DNA of 57,244 nucleotides from Methanobacterium sp. UBA410 (GCA_002498385.1 DAHH01000016.1:149488-206731), one strand, 5' to 3'. Counted from the stretch's first letter, positions 28,401 through 37,306 are shown. A program made the numbers and translations. The notes: generated by a model from the letters alone, not told the origin.

Positions 28401-29600
28401 TTACTCACCCAAATCCAAAACAGCCTTCTCAATCCTCCTCAGAGCTTCCTTCAAAATTGGTCTGGGGCATGCTATGTTCATCCTCATAAATCCTGTTCCA
28501 GAATCTCCAAAAACGAATCCATCGTCCATACCAACCTTGGCCTTGTCCAGCATGAAATCGCGAAGTTCCTGGCCATCCATTCCAAGTTCCCTGCAGTCCA
28601 ACCAGACAAGATATGTTCCTTCAGGTTCTATAACGCTGATACCAGGAATCTTCTCAACATAGCCCATGAGAAAGTTCAGATTTCCCTTTAGATAGTCCAG
28701 AGCCTGTTCCAGCCAGTTATCCCCAAACCTGTAGGCGGCTTCAAGTGCAGTGTATCCAAACAGGTTGGGGCGCGGCACCATGCCTGACTGCATGCCTACA
28801 AACTCATCTCTCAACTTCTTATTTGGGATTATGATGGTTGAAACTTCCAGACCTGCCAGGTTGAAGGTCTTGCTCGGTGCCATGCAGACAATGGAGTTCT
28901 CTTGAAATTCTTCAGAGATGGAAGCAAATGGGACGTGTTTGTCTTTGAAGAGAATTTCGCAGTGTATTTCATCTGATATAACCTTTGCACCGTTTTCTAT
29001 GGCGATTTCTCCAGCTTTTATCAGCTCTTCTTCATTCCAGTGCCTTCCCACGGGGTTGTGGGGATTGCAGATCATCATGGCCTTTAAACTTGAAAGGCCT
29101 GTTCTGGATGTGAATTTATCCTCCAGGTCTTCATAGTCCATTTCATAGTGACCATCAACCAGTTTCAGGTTGTTGTTCACGATCTGGCAGCCACTTCTTG
29201 TTACAGCCGGGAAAAATGGGTAGTAAACAGGTTTTTGGAGAAGGACAGCATCTCCAGGGTGTGTGAGGGATCTGATTGCAAGGTGGAGGGCTGGGACCAC
29301 GCCTGGTGTGAAGACTATCCATTCTGGCTGGATTTCCCAGTTGAACTTCTGTTTCATGCGTTCAACCACCGATTCAATAGTAGATGGGCCTGGTTTGGTG
29401 TATCCGTAAAAAGGGTGATCTGCACGTTTTTTAATAGCCTCTGTAATGGGTTTGGCAACTGGAAAGTCCATATCTGCCACCCACATTGGGATAATGTCGT
29501 CACGGCCGAAGATCTCGTGAATTCCATCCCACTTGAAGCAGTCCGTATTTTTTCTGTTGCATATCATGTCAAAATCATATTTCACCCTTTTTACCTCCAT
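28401..29600 (-). CDS. MalY/PatB-type PLP-dependent aminotransferase/C-S lyase
   Basis: A fold-type I PLP enzyme of 399 residues in the MalY/PatB branch, many of which are cystathionine beta-lyases. The N-terminal strings MWVADMDFPV and FYGYTKP are typical. MICNPHNPVGRHW holds the PLP-contacting Asn, and APSKTFNLAGL the Schiff-base Lys. Beta-lyase or aminotransferase activity cannot be separated by reading alone. It is a single gene with an ATG after a GGAGGT-like site. Confidence 0.9.
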   Translation of the reverse strand: MEVKRVKYDFDMICNRKNTDCFKWDGIHEIFGRDDIIPMWVADMDFPVAKPITEAIKKRADHPFYGYTKPGPSTIESVVERMKQKFNWEIQPEWIVFTPGVVPALHLAIRSLTHPGDAVLLQKPVYYPFFPAVTRSGCQIVNNNLKLVDGHYEMDYEDLEDKFTSRTGLSSLKAMMICNPHNPVGRHWNEEELIKAGEIAIENGAKVISDEIHCEILFKDKHVPFASISEEFQENSIVCMAPSKTFNLAGLEVSTIIIPNKKLRDEFVGMQSGMVPRPNLFGYTALEAAYRFGDNWLEQALDYLKGNLNFLMGYVEKIPGISVIEPEGTYLVWLDCRELGMDGQELRDFMLDKAKVGMDDGFVFGDSGTGFMRMNIACPRPILKEALRRIEKAVLDLGE

Positions 29601-30029
29601 TTTCAGTACTAAATCTTTTTTAAAATCTTCCTTAAAATCTTCTTTAGGTTAAATTTCTTTTTTAGGTTAAATTTCCCCTAGAAATTTTAAATTCAATGAA
29701 AAAGATAGTCTTTTAACTTTATTCTTTTGCAGCCAAAGAAAATTTTTGTTCTTAGGAAAGAAATTCAATGAAATAGCCAATCTACTATAACAATCGTTAT
29801 TTTACAAAGTTAAGCCTTTCCATCTTATGAAAAAGTAAACTCTAAGAAGTTCTTTTTTTAGAGAAACTGACAAACCTTTAGTAACCCCTTAAAATTTAGA
29901 TATCTATACCTTTTTTTATTTATCAAGATTAAAACGATTTAATTTTCAAAATTTTATACATTTAAGCTCACGCCCCCAATAGGTAATACTTAAATAGTAC
30001 TTAGTTGTATTGATATGTGGTGTCTGGCC
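29601..30029. other. Divergent intergenic region between malY-like and PsbP-like genes
   Basis: No gene is visible. Repeated T-rich and TTTTAGGTTAAATTT strings occur near 29640-29675. A TATA-like CTTAAATAG near 29990 could serve the plus-strand gene. The rest is AT-rich. Confidence 0.4.
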
Positions 30030-30605
30030 ATGAACCAAAAACATGCAGTTATCCTCCTTGGAGCAGTCTTGATAATACTACTTTTAGCAGTTGAATTTAC
30101 AGCACCTCCTACAAATTCAAATGGAACCCGTACATTTTCAAATGGTGGAATAAGCTTCGAGTATCCACAGGATCTGTCTGAATCTTCAGTTCTCTTAGAT
30201 CAGATCGCAACACTGGATTTTGAGGGCATGCTCCATGGAAACACCATTGGAAATTTAATTTCAGAGGATGCAGGTTACAACCTTCAGGTTGATAGGTACA
30301 GTTTATCTAGCTTCTATGCAAACTCCACTCAGGACGTTTTAGATGAAGAGAAAGCAGAACTGAAGGATGTAAACAGTAGCGTGCTGAGTGAAAACACCAC
30401 CAATGCCAACGGTCTGGCAGTCCATGAGATGCTGGTGTACTCAAATGATACAGACCAGAAAACATTTTTTGCAATAGTTGTAAAGGATCAAAGGGTTTGC
30501 ATACTACAATTCAACCCATTACTAAACGGTAATGCAGAACAGAGTTCCATAGACGATCTGGTTCCAGCCTTCCAGAAAATAGTTTCCACTGTGAAGGTTG
30601 ATTGA
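30030..30605 (+). CDS. PsbP-like membrane-anchored surface protein
   Basis: One N-terminal hydrophobic helix (LLGAVLIILLLAVEF) anchors an extracellular domain of about 160 residues. FSNGGISFEYP and KTFFAIVVKDQRVCILQF are the edge strands of the PsbP-like/Mog1-like fold seen in many methanogen surface proteins. I prefer the ATG at 30030, with GGTGT just upstream, over the ATG at 30015, which gives 191 residues. It is the intact relative of the broken gene at 27245-27852. The function is unknown. Confidence 0.8.
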   Translation: MNQKHAVILLGAVLIILLLAVEFTAPPTNSNGTRTFSNGGISFEYPQDLSESSVLLDQIATLDFEGMLHGNTIGNLISEDAGYNLQVDRYSLSSFYANSTQDVLDEEKAELKDVNSSVLSENTTNANGLAVHEMLVYSNDTDQKTFFAIVVKDQRVCILQFNPLLNGNAEQSSIDDLVPAFQKIVSTVKVD

Positions 30606-30696
30606 AAACTCCATTTATTGTCTCTGTACATTTATTTTTTTAAACTACATGCATTGAACAACAAAATTAATAACAAAACATGATATAAATAATTAC

Positions 30697-31536
30697 ATGA
30701 ATGTAACATCCCTAACCCTCAAAAACGCTGAAATCGAGAAATTAAAGCTTTTTATTTCAAATGAAGGGCTAAAAGAAACCAAACCCACCAACAAATATGA
30801 AATGTTACGTGTTAAGGACGGAAAAATAAGTATAGTTCTCTACAGTTCAGGTAAACTGGTTCACAACGGCAGTGATGAATCTAAAAAGGTGGTTGATGCA
30901 GTTCTGGAAAGGGAAGAACTGTACGATTACATTTTAGGCTCGGATGAAACAGGCAAAGGGGAATGGTACGGCCCTTTGGTTGTGGTTGCAACAGCCTTAT
31001 CCCCTGAAGATATATTAAACTTGAGAAAACTGGGTGTTGCAGACAGTAAAACCATTAAAAAGTCCAGATTAATGGATATGGCTGGAAAACTTAGAAAGAT
31101 GAATTTTGAACACCAAACGGTTGTACTACTACCTGAAACGTACAACGATCTTTACTCCCAATTCCAGAGGGAAAACAAAAACCTCAATGATATGATGGCT
31201 TGGGCACATTCCGCTGCAATCCAGAAACTCCTGAAAAAAATCCAGTTTAAAAGGGCCAAGGTTGTTATAGACAAGTTTGATCTTGAAAAAACAGAGAAAA
31301 GGCTTTCAAAGCTTGATAGAACCAACCTTGAGATCATCCAGAAATCAGGGGCAGAATCTGAAATAGCAGTTGCAGCAGCAAGCATCATAGCCAAGTACAT
31401 CTTTGAAAAGGAAGTGGACAATTTAAACATGAAATACTGTGTTGATCTTAGAAGCTCCAAACTTCAGGATATAAAACAGGACTTACTTCCAGAAGTGGCG
31501 AAGATCCACTTCAAAAACGTTGCAAAGTACCTGTAA
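30697..31536 (+). CDS. rnhC: Ribonuclease HIII
   Basis: Removes RNA from RNA:DNA hybrids. The catalytic motif GSDETGKGEWYGPLV near residue 82 is the HIII form of the DE-G site, and VIDKFD plus SGAESEIAVAAASIIAKY supply the other acidic and basic residues. Residues 1-70 form an N-terminal TBP-like substrate-binding domain (DUF3378 type), which separates HIII from the usual archaeal HII. The length of 279 is normal for HIII with this domain. It is convergent with the UbiA pair. Confidence 0.9.
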   Translation: MNVTSLTLKNAEIEKLKLFISNEGLKETKPTNKYEMLRVKDGKISIVLYSSGKLVHNGSDESKKVVDAVLEREELYDYILGSDETGKGEWYGPLVVVATALSPEDILNLRKLGVADSKTIKKSRLMDMAGKLRKMNFEHQTVVLLPETYNDLYSQFQRENKNLNDMMAWAHSAAIQKLLKKIQFKRAKVVIDKFDLEKTEKRLSKLDRTNLEIIQKSGAESEIAVAAASIIAKYIFEKEVDNLNMKYCVDLRSSKLQDIKQDLLPEVAKIHFKNVAKYL

Positions 31537-31617
31537 ATCATTGATTAAAAATAATAATTATAGAGTAATTGATTAAAAAACTAAAAAAGCTTTTTTAAGG
31601 TTAAACTCTTTTTAAAC

Positions 31618-32535
31618 TTATTTTATAAGGTATAAGAAGTAAGCATCAATCAAGATGGACATCAAAAATAGGAGTGCAACATTGATCATTGAAAATCTTG
31701 TGGCTGATTCTCTATCAAGCGGCTTTTTTACGAGCTCCACAACCCCTAAAACCAACGGAATCAACGAGATAAAGGCGAGTACTTGAAAATTGATGGTTGA
31801 TGAAAACACACCTGTTAAAGAAATTAAGAGGAAGGAAGCCGTGCTTAGAATCGCTGAGACAGCAATAACCCTGAAACCGAAGCCACGACCATAAAGCACG
31901 ATCCACGTTCTCTTACCACCCAAACTGTCACCCTCCATATCAGGAATTTCAAAGCTGTTGATAAATATGAGCTGTAAGAAGATTACAGGGATGCAGAAAA
32001 TAAAAAAGAGAAGGTCCAGTGTTCCCATCAGTGCAAAGTAACCAGTGCCCATGAATATAACAACGGCAATTACGTTTGAAACTTCCCCTAACCTTCTGTA
32101 AACCAATTTAAGAGGGGGAGCCGTGTAAAACCATGCCAGAAGGTTTCCAAAAAGGAGGAATAAAAAAAAGGTTATGGGATATCTGAAGGCAACCGTGAAA
32201 ATTGCCGTGAGAATCATGGATAGTGCCATAAGAACAATTGAAAACCATTTTGAAAACTCTTTGAGTTCTGGATTGTTAACCAGAACTCCGCTGCCCCCTG
32301 AAATTGGGGTTGGTTTGTTGAGCTTGTCCACTCCAAAATCGTAGTAATCGTTACTGTAGTGAACCGAAAGATGGGCAAAAAACAGAATGGAGTATCCCAG
32401 TATAAACTTACCTAGAACAAACTGCGCACCTGAAAGCAGAGCAAGCAGGGCACCCATGGTGAAAAGAAGAAAATCCCCAACTAGGTATTGAGGTCTTCCC
32501 AATCTTACAATTTTTGTCGCGTTAGCAATATTCAT
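31618..32535 (-). CDS. UbiA-family prenyltransferase (copy 1)
   Basis: Integral membrane prenyltransferase of 305 residues with about eight or nine helices. The two Mg-diphosphate motifs are NDYYDFGVDK near residue 63 and DMEGDSLGGKRT near 200. The N-terminal IVRLGRPQYLVG is typical of MenA/UbiA relatives. The acceptor is unknown; methanogens lack ordinary quinones, so a lipid or cofactor acceptor is possible. The ATG follows GGTTGAACT. The 3' third of the gene is identical to copy 2 (see the conversion tract). Confidence 0.88.
   Translation of the reverse strand: MNIANATKIVRLGRPQYLVGDFLLFTMGALLALLSGAQFVLGKFILGYSILFFAHLSVHYSNDYYDFGVDKLNKPTPISGGSGVLVNNPELKEFSKWFSIVLMALSMILTAIFTVAFRYPITFFLFLLFGNLLAWFYTAPPLKLVYRRLGEVSNVIAVVIFMGTGYFALMGTLDLLFFIFCIPVIFLQLIFINSFEIPDMEGDSLGGKRTWIVLYGRGFGFRVIAVSAILSTASFLLISLTGVFSSTINFQVLAFISLIPLVLGVVELVKKPLDRESATRFSMINVALLFLMSILIDAYFLYLIK
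31691..31952. repeat. 262-bp identical tract, copy A
   Basis: Bases 31691-31952 match 32683-32944 without a visible difference, at a constant offset of 992 bp. The tract lies inside the UbiA coding frame and begins and ends abruptly, while the rest of the two genes has clearly diverged. Confidence 0.9.
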
Positions 32536-32591
32536 AGTTCAACCTTAAGGGACATAAATAAATCTAAGTATCGAACAATGAATTTAAACAT

Positions 32592-33533
32592 TTAAATAAT
32601 GAAACTTCCACCTTTTAGAAGGTAAAGGAAGTAAATATTGATTAAAATCACCATGATGAAAACTGAGGCCAGATTGTACTTGGAAAATCTTGTGGCTGAT
32701 TCTCTATCAAGCGGCTTTTTTACGAGCTCCACAACCCCTAAAACCAACGGAATCAACGAGATAAAGGCGAGTACTTGAAAATTGATGGTTGATGAAAACA
32801 CACCTGTTAAAGAAATTAAGAGGAAGGAAGCCGTGCTTAGAATCGCTGAGACAGCAATAACCCTGAAACCGAAGCCACGACCATAAAGCACGATCCACGT
32901 TCTCTTACCACCCAAACTGTCACCCTCCATATCAGGAATTTCAACACTGCTTGTGAACAGCATCTGTAAAAACATGATTGGAACTGTGAAAATGAGTAAA
33001 GGAAGGTTCAAGGTTCCCATCAACACAAAATAACCCATAGCTGGAAATAAAAGGCCTATTGCAATATTTCCAAATTCTCCAAGCCTCCTGTAAGATAGTT
33101 TGATGGGTGGAGCGGCGTAGAACCATGCAAGCAGGTTTCCAAATATTACAAACAGAACGAATTCCACCGAGTGGGAAAATATAAACGAAAAGGCTATTGA
33201 AAGTGCAATTGATAAACCTATAAAGGTTAAAGCTATATTTTTTGATAAACCTCTCCATTCAGGGTTTTCGACCAGAACTCCGCTCCCCCCAGAGATTGCA
33301 GTGGGCTTAACGTAGTGATCCGCTTCAAAATCAAAGTAATCGTTGTGGTAATGAACAGCAAGGGTAGCGAAAAATAGGATGGAGTAACCCATTATAAACT
33401 TGCTTAAAATAAACTCCGCATTCAAAAGTAGAGCAAGCAAGGCTCCCATACTGAAATAGAAAAATAAACCAACTGTAAATTGTGGCTTTCCCAGCTTAAC
33501 AATTTTGGATAGATTGTCAATATTACAGTTGAT
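32592..33533 (-). CDS. UbiA-family prenyltransferase (copy 2, no canonical start)
   Basis: Paralogue of the neighbouring UbiA gene with NDYFDFEAD and DMEGDSLGGKRT motifs. The first in-frame ATG (33449) would cut off the conserved start of the protein. Upstream the same frame reads IVKLGKPQFTVG, matching IVRLGRPQYLVG of copy 1. No ATG, GTG or TTG lies in frame between there and the upstream stop. A GGTGAT site sits 3 nt before an ATC at 33533, the usual spacing here, suggesting an ATG-to-ATC change or a rare start. The gene may therefore be poorly expressed or decaying, though the frame is otherwise intact. Confidence 0.75.
   Translation of the reverse strand: MNCNIDNLSKIVKLGKPQFTVGLFFYFSMGALLALLLNAEFILSKFIMGYSILFFATLAVHYHNDYFDFEADHYVKPTAISGGSGVLVENPEWRGLSKNIALTFIGLSIALSIAFSFIFSHSVEFVLFVIFGNLLAWFYAAPPIKLSYRRLGEFGNIAIGLLFPAMGYFVLMGTLNLPLLIFTVPIMFLQMLFTSSVEIPDMEGDSLGGKRTWIVLYGRGFGFRVIAVSAILSTASFLLISLTGVFSSTINFQVLAFISLIPLVLGVVELVKKPLDRESATRFSKYNLASVFIMVILINIYFLYLLKGGSFII
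32683..32944. repeat. 262-bp identical tract, copy B
   Basis: Partner of 31691-31952. Perfect identity limited to an internal part of two otherwise divergent tandem genes is the mark of recent gene conversion. Confidence 0.9.
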
Positions 33534-33743
33534 GGTATCACCTTTAAGACAGTTAATGTTATTAATTGGTTATATCTCAGGATTCTAAAAAAGTTTTTGT
33601 TAATAGTATTTCTCAACAACCATTGTTTTCTTTAAATTTCTTGTGTTTTTTCTAAAATCTTTTCATTTAAGTTCATATTCAATTCACAACCATTATATAT
33701 CAAGAGGCGAAAACTATCTAATAAATACATATAGGGGGCTTAA

Positions 33744-34259
33744 ATGGCATTTGAGAACAAATTCAAAGCTTCAATACCCTCCCAGATCAGTGCTATCAGG
33801 ATCCTTCTGGCGGTTCTCTTTTTTCTAGCTCTAAATAAAGATCTAACCCTGGCAATCATCATATTCACAGCTGCCATGTTAACAGATGCTCTTGACGGTT
33901 ACACTGCAAGAAAGCTGGATTTTGCATCATCTGCTGGTGCGTACCTCGATGTTATAGCGGATTTTATCCTGGTTTCTGCAGGATTTTTAGGCCTTGTATC
34001 TCTGGGATTTTATCCATTCTGGGTGATCCTGCTGGTGGTTTTCATGTTTCTACAGTTTTTAGCAACTTCAAAAGCACAAAAACCAATTTACGATCCTGTA
34101 GGTAAATATTATGGGTCTTTCCTGTTTCTGGTTATATTAACAACGTTAACATTACAGAACCAGTTTTTAAATGTGATTTTGGTTATTTTAATGGTTATTT
34201 TCACCATCATATCACTTTCAAGTCGTTTATGGTTTATTTTACATGAAAAACTGCTTTAG
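33744..34259 (+). CDS. CDP-alcohol phosphatidyltransferase family protein
   Basis: An integral membrane enzyme of 171 residues that joins a CDP-activated lipid (or CDP-alcohol) to an alcohol in phospholipid synthesis. The family signature D-x2-DG-x2-AR-x8-G-x3-D-x3-D is met by DALDGYTARKLD and the following AYLDVIAD. About five membrane helices follow. The ATG comes after AGGGGGC. The precise lipid head group is not evident. It is divergent from the UbiA pair, and a lipid link between them is only conjecture. Confidence 0.87.
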   Translation: MAFENKFKASIPSQISAIRILLAVLFFLALNKDLTLAIIIFTAAMLTDALDGYTARKLDFASSAGAYLDVIADFILVSAGFLGLVSLGFYPFWVILLVVFMFLQFLATSKAQKPIYDPVGKYYGSFLFLVILTTLTLQNQFLNVILVILMVIFTIISLSSRLWFILHEKLL

Positions 34260-34756
34260 ATCTGCAGTAAAACTTTAAAGATCTGCAGTAAACCAATTTA
34301 ACAATTTTTCAATGGAGATTGTAATCAAGTAACACTTTTAGATATGAACTTCACTCAACAGTAAGGTTTAAGTTAGGTTATAAGAAAATAAGGTGTATAC
34401 ATCCTTTTAGAAACTTGAATGGGAAAATTTTAAGCTTTTTTAAAAAGGTGGTATTTCATTTAAAAAGCGTTTAAAATCCATAATTATAATGTTTTTCTAA
34501 TCATTTTAACTTTAATCCATTAAATTTTACTTATTATTTTTTTTACATGGGATCACATTGATATTTTCCATACGGATAGCTTGATGTAGGTGCGCTGTTT
34601 CACCATCTGAAAGCTTTCTTCTATTTCTTATGGTATCCTAATCTGAATGATTAGCAAATTGGAACGTTTTTATGCAAATTCAAAAGTTTTAAGTGAAGAC
34701 ATTATATAAATAGTTCAAATTAATTTCTACGTGTAAATCAATTAAAAGGTGACTCA
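34260..34756. other. Intergenic region upstream of the radical SAM gene
   Basis: AGATCTGCAGTAAA occurs twice about 22 bp apart near 34257-34293. A TATA box ATTATATAAA at 34701-34710 and a GGTGA site at 34748-34752 serve the downstream gene. A short mixed-composition piece at 34550-34620 has no recognised content. Confidence 0.45.
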
Positions 34757-36109
34757 ATGAAAGTAACATTTATAAATCCACCCCAAACAGATTCTAAATA
34801 TAAGTTTATAGGAGTAGTAGCCCCACCTCTTGGAATAGCTTACATGGCAGCTGTTCTTGAAGAAAATGGAAATGATGTAAGTATTATAGATGCTTCTGCC
34901 CTGGATATGACCTGGAAAGACCTGGAAAGTGAGTTGCAGAAGATCTCACCCGACGTTGTTGCGGTCACAGCATTGACCCCAACGATAAGCCAGGCATTGA
35001 AAACTGCAAAACTTGCAAAAGAGATTACAGGTGCATTTATCGTGATGGGCGGATATCATCCAACCTTCAATCATCAGGAGGTTTTGGAAAACGATTTCAT
35101 TGACGTGGTTGTCATGGGTGAAGGGGAGTACACCATGAGGGATCTTGTGAAAACCCTTGAGAATGGTGGAGACCTGAGGGAGGTTAATGGAATAGCATTT
35201 AAAGATGTGGTTACACCGGCACGCCCGCCAATAATGGATCTGGACAGTTTGCCGTTTCCCGCAAGACACCTGCTGCCCATGGACCACTACAAACTGTTCA
35301 ACATGAAGACCAACATGTCAACCATCATCACCACAAGGGGCTGTCCAATGCAATGCTCCTTCTGTGCTTCTGCTGCACTTCACGGTTCTAAACTGCGTTT
35401 AAGATCCCCTAAAAACGTTGTGGATGAAATGGAGCACCTTGTAAAGGATCACAACATTGAGACAATAGCCTTCATGGACGACACCTTCACACTGCACAGA
35501 AAGAGGGTGCTTGAGATATGTGCAGAGATTAAAAGGAGGGATCTGAAGGTTTTCTGGGGATGCACAGCAAGGGTAGACACACTGAATGAAGAAGTTATAA
35601 GGACCATGAGGGATGCTGGATGTATCGCAATGTTCATGGGAGTTGAATCTGCAGACCAACAGGTCCTGGACAATGTTAACAAAAAAACCAACCTTGCAAA
35701 GATCAAAAATGCATTTGAAATATCCAGAAAGGAAAAGATGAGGACAATTGCCTCGGTTGTTCTTGGAATGCCTGGAGACACCAAAGAAAGTATAAAGCGT
35801 ACTGTAAAATTTGTAAAGGACCTGAAACCTTCCTACGCTATTTTCAGCTTGGCCACACCCTACCCTGGAACCAAATTTTATCAGCAGACACTTGAAAATA
35901 ACCTGATCAAAGTCAGGGACTGGTCCAAGTACACCCTCATATCCCCAATCATTGAGACAATGGAGTGCTCCTTGGAAGAACTTAAAAACATGCAAAGCAA
36001 GGCATTCTGTAAGTTCTACCTCAGACCAGGCTACATCATCCGCCAGGCCTGGATAGACGGGCCAATACTTCTTAAAACCATTGCAAATGTTGTTCGGGAG
36101 GTTATTTAA
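34757..36109 (+). CDS. B12-binding-domain radical SAM protein
   Basis: Residues 1-130 form a cobalamin-binding-like Rossmann domain (PPLGIAYMAAVLEENG, VMGGYHPTF). The radical SAM domain follows with TTRGCPMQCSFCAS, whose CxxxCxxC Cys bind the 4Fe-4S cluster. The cobalamin ligand His motif DxHxxG is not seen, so B12 may bind base-off or not at all. The 450-residue layout resembles BchE/P-methylase relatives. A strong TATA box and GGTGA site precede it. The substrate is unknown. Confidence 0.88.
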   Translation: MKVTFINPPQTDSKYKFIGVVAPPLGIAYMAAVLEENGNDVSIIDASALDMTWKDLESELQKISPDVVAVTALTPTISQALKTAKLAKEITGAFIVMGGYHPTFNHQEVLENDFIDVVVMGEGEYTMRDLVKTLENGGDLREVNGIAFKDVVTPARPPIMDLDSLPFPARHLLPMDHYKLFNMKTNMSTIITTRGCPMQCSFCASAALHGSKLRLRSPKNVVDEMEHLVKDHNIETIAFMDDTFTLHRKRVLEICAEIKRRDLKVFWGCTARVDTLNEEVIRTMRDAGCIAMFMGVESADQQVLDNVNKKTNLAKIKNAFEISRKEKMRTIASVVLGMPGDTKESIKRTVKFVKDLKPSYAIFSLATPYPGTKFYQQTLENNLIKVRDWSKYTLISPIIETMECSLEELKNMQSKAFCKFYLRPGYIIRQAWIDGPILLKTIANVVREVI

Positions 36110-36260
36110 AATTGGTATTCCTTAAATTAACCTCTTAAATTAACCTTCTTCAAGGTAACTACCATATAAGCTTCCTTGAAATTGACTTATCTTTAACCTT
36201 CCTTTTTTACTTCCTTTTTTATAATTTTTTTGCAGAACTTCGAGTTCTCCAGCCGATAAA

Positions 36261-36270
36261 TATTTATAAT
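36261..36270 (+). promoter_or_regulatory. TATA box of the riboswitch-ribB unit
   Basis: TATTTATAAT lies 24-33 nt before the first base of the aptamer P1 stem at 36294, so transcription probably starts right at or just before the riboswitch. This is an archaeal-style promoter joined to a bacterial-type RNA switch. Confidence 0.55.
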
Positions 36271-36293
36271 AATTACAAGTGATGTAACATTGA

Positions 36294-36437
36294 CTTATTC
36301 TCAGGGCGGGGTGGAAATCCCCACCGGCGGTATCCCAGGTTAAGCTGGGAAGCCCGCGAGCGCTCCCATTTGAGGAGGTCAGCAGATCTGGTGAAAATCC
36401 AGAGCCGACGGTGAAAGTCCGGATGGAAGAGAGTAAG
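36294..36437 (+). ncRNA. FMN riboswitch (RFN element)
   Basis: The classic RFN blocks are present in order: GGGCGGGGTGGAAATCCCC, ACCGGCGGTA, a CCCAG/CTGGG stem, AGCCCGCGAGCGC, GGTCAGCAGATC, TGGTGAAAATCCAGA, GCCGACGGTGAAAGTCCGGA and TGGAAGAGAGTAAG. The P1 stem CTTATTCTC (36294-36302) pairs with GAGAGTAAG (36429-36437) over nine positions with one G-U. It lies directly upstream of ribB. A T7 run at 36498-36504 and the AGGAGGT site at 36533-36539 are possible control points, so the mode (termination or translation) stays open. Confidence 0.96.
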
Positions 36438-36548
36438 GCTGCCAGCAACTTTAACTGTATTATACAAGCTTAACGTTGATTTAGGCAACTCTATATCTTT
36501 TTTTGCCCTGGTTCTGGTAAGTCACCAAGAAAAGGAGGTTATACTACC

Positions 36549-37202
36549 ATGAATCAAGATTTACTGTCTCAGTTTGGCGAACCAATTGAAAGGGTTGAAA
36601 ATGCTCTGAAATCACTTCAAAACGGCAACGGCGTGCTGGTCACAGATGATGAGCAGAGAGAAAATGAAGGAGACATAATTTTTGCTGCAGAATCCTTAAC
36701 CGAGCCTCAAATGGCCATGTTGATACGGGAGTGTAGCGGTATCGTCTGCCTGTGCCTGGATGATGAGAAAGTTCGGGAGCTGGAACTTTCAATGATGGTG
36801 GAGAACAACACAAGCCAGTTCCAAACGGCCTACACCATATCAATTGAAGCTGCAGAGGGAGTTACAACAGGGGTTTCAGCTGCAGATCGTGTTAAAACAG
36901 TTAAAACGGCCACTGCAGATGATGCTCAGCCTGATGATCTTCATCATCCCGGACACGTGTTTCCACTTCGAGCCCGCCCAGGCGGTGTACTGGAACGTGG
37001 AGGACACACAGAATCAACAGTTGACCTCATGAAAATGGCAGGATTGAAACCATACGGTGTGCTCTGTGAACTTACAAATCCCGACGGTACAATGGCACGC
37101 TTACCTGAGGTTGTGGCCTTTGCAAACAAACATCACATGCCTGTTGTCACAGTGAAGGATCTGGTTGATTACCGCAGGGCAATGAACCATGAAACAACCT
37201 AA
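36549..37202 (+). CDS. ribB: 3,4-dihydroxy-2-butanone 4-phosphate synthase (bacterial type)
   Basis: Converts ribulose 5-phosphate to the four-carbon precursor of riboflavin. Its 217 residues and strings such as DDEQRENEGD, MVENNTS, IEAAEGVTTGVSAADR and HVFPLRARPGGVL are those of stand-alone enterobacterial RibB, down to the opening MNQDLLSQFGEPIERVENAL. Methanogens normally carry a more divergent archaeal RibB. With the FMN riboswitch in front, this points to transfer from a bacterium. AGGAGGT lies 9 nt before the ATG. Confidence 0.96.
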   Translation: MNQDLLSQFGEPIERVENALKSLQNGNGVLVTDDEQRENEGDIIFAAESLTEPQMAMLIRECSGIVCLCLDDEKVRELELSMMVENNTSQFQTAYTISIEAAEGVTTGVSAADRVKTVKTATADDAQPDDLHHPGHVFPLRARPGGVLERGGHTESTVDLMKMAGLKPYGVLCELTNPDGTMARLPEVVAFANKHHMPVVTVKDLVDYRRAMNHETT

Positions 37203-37306
37203 AATTTCTAAAAATTTATTTTAATCTTTTAAATAAAAGAGCAGTAACGGTAAATCTAAGTTGGGTACTCTTAAATTATTTTTTAATTTTTTAAAATTAT
37301 TTTATA

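Noticed and set aside
35399..35995. 198-codon ORF antisense to the radical SAM gene
   Set aside because: It lies wholly inside a confident gene on the other strand and has a shadow-like Cys/His/Phe-rich composition.
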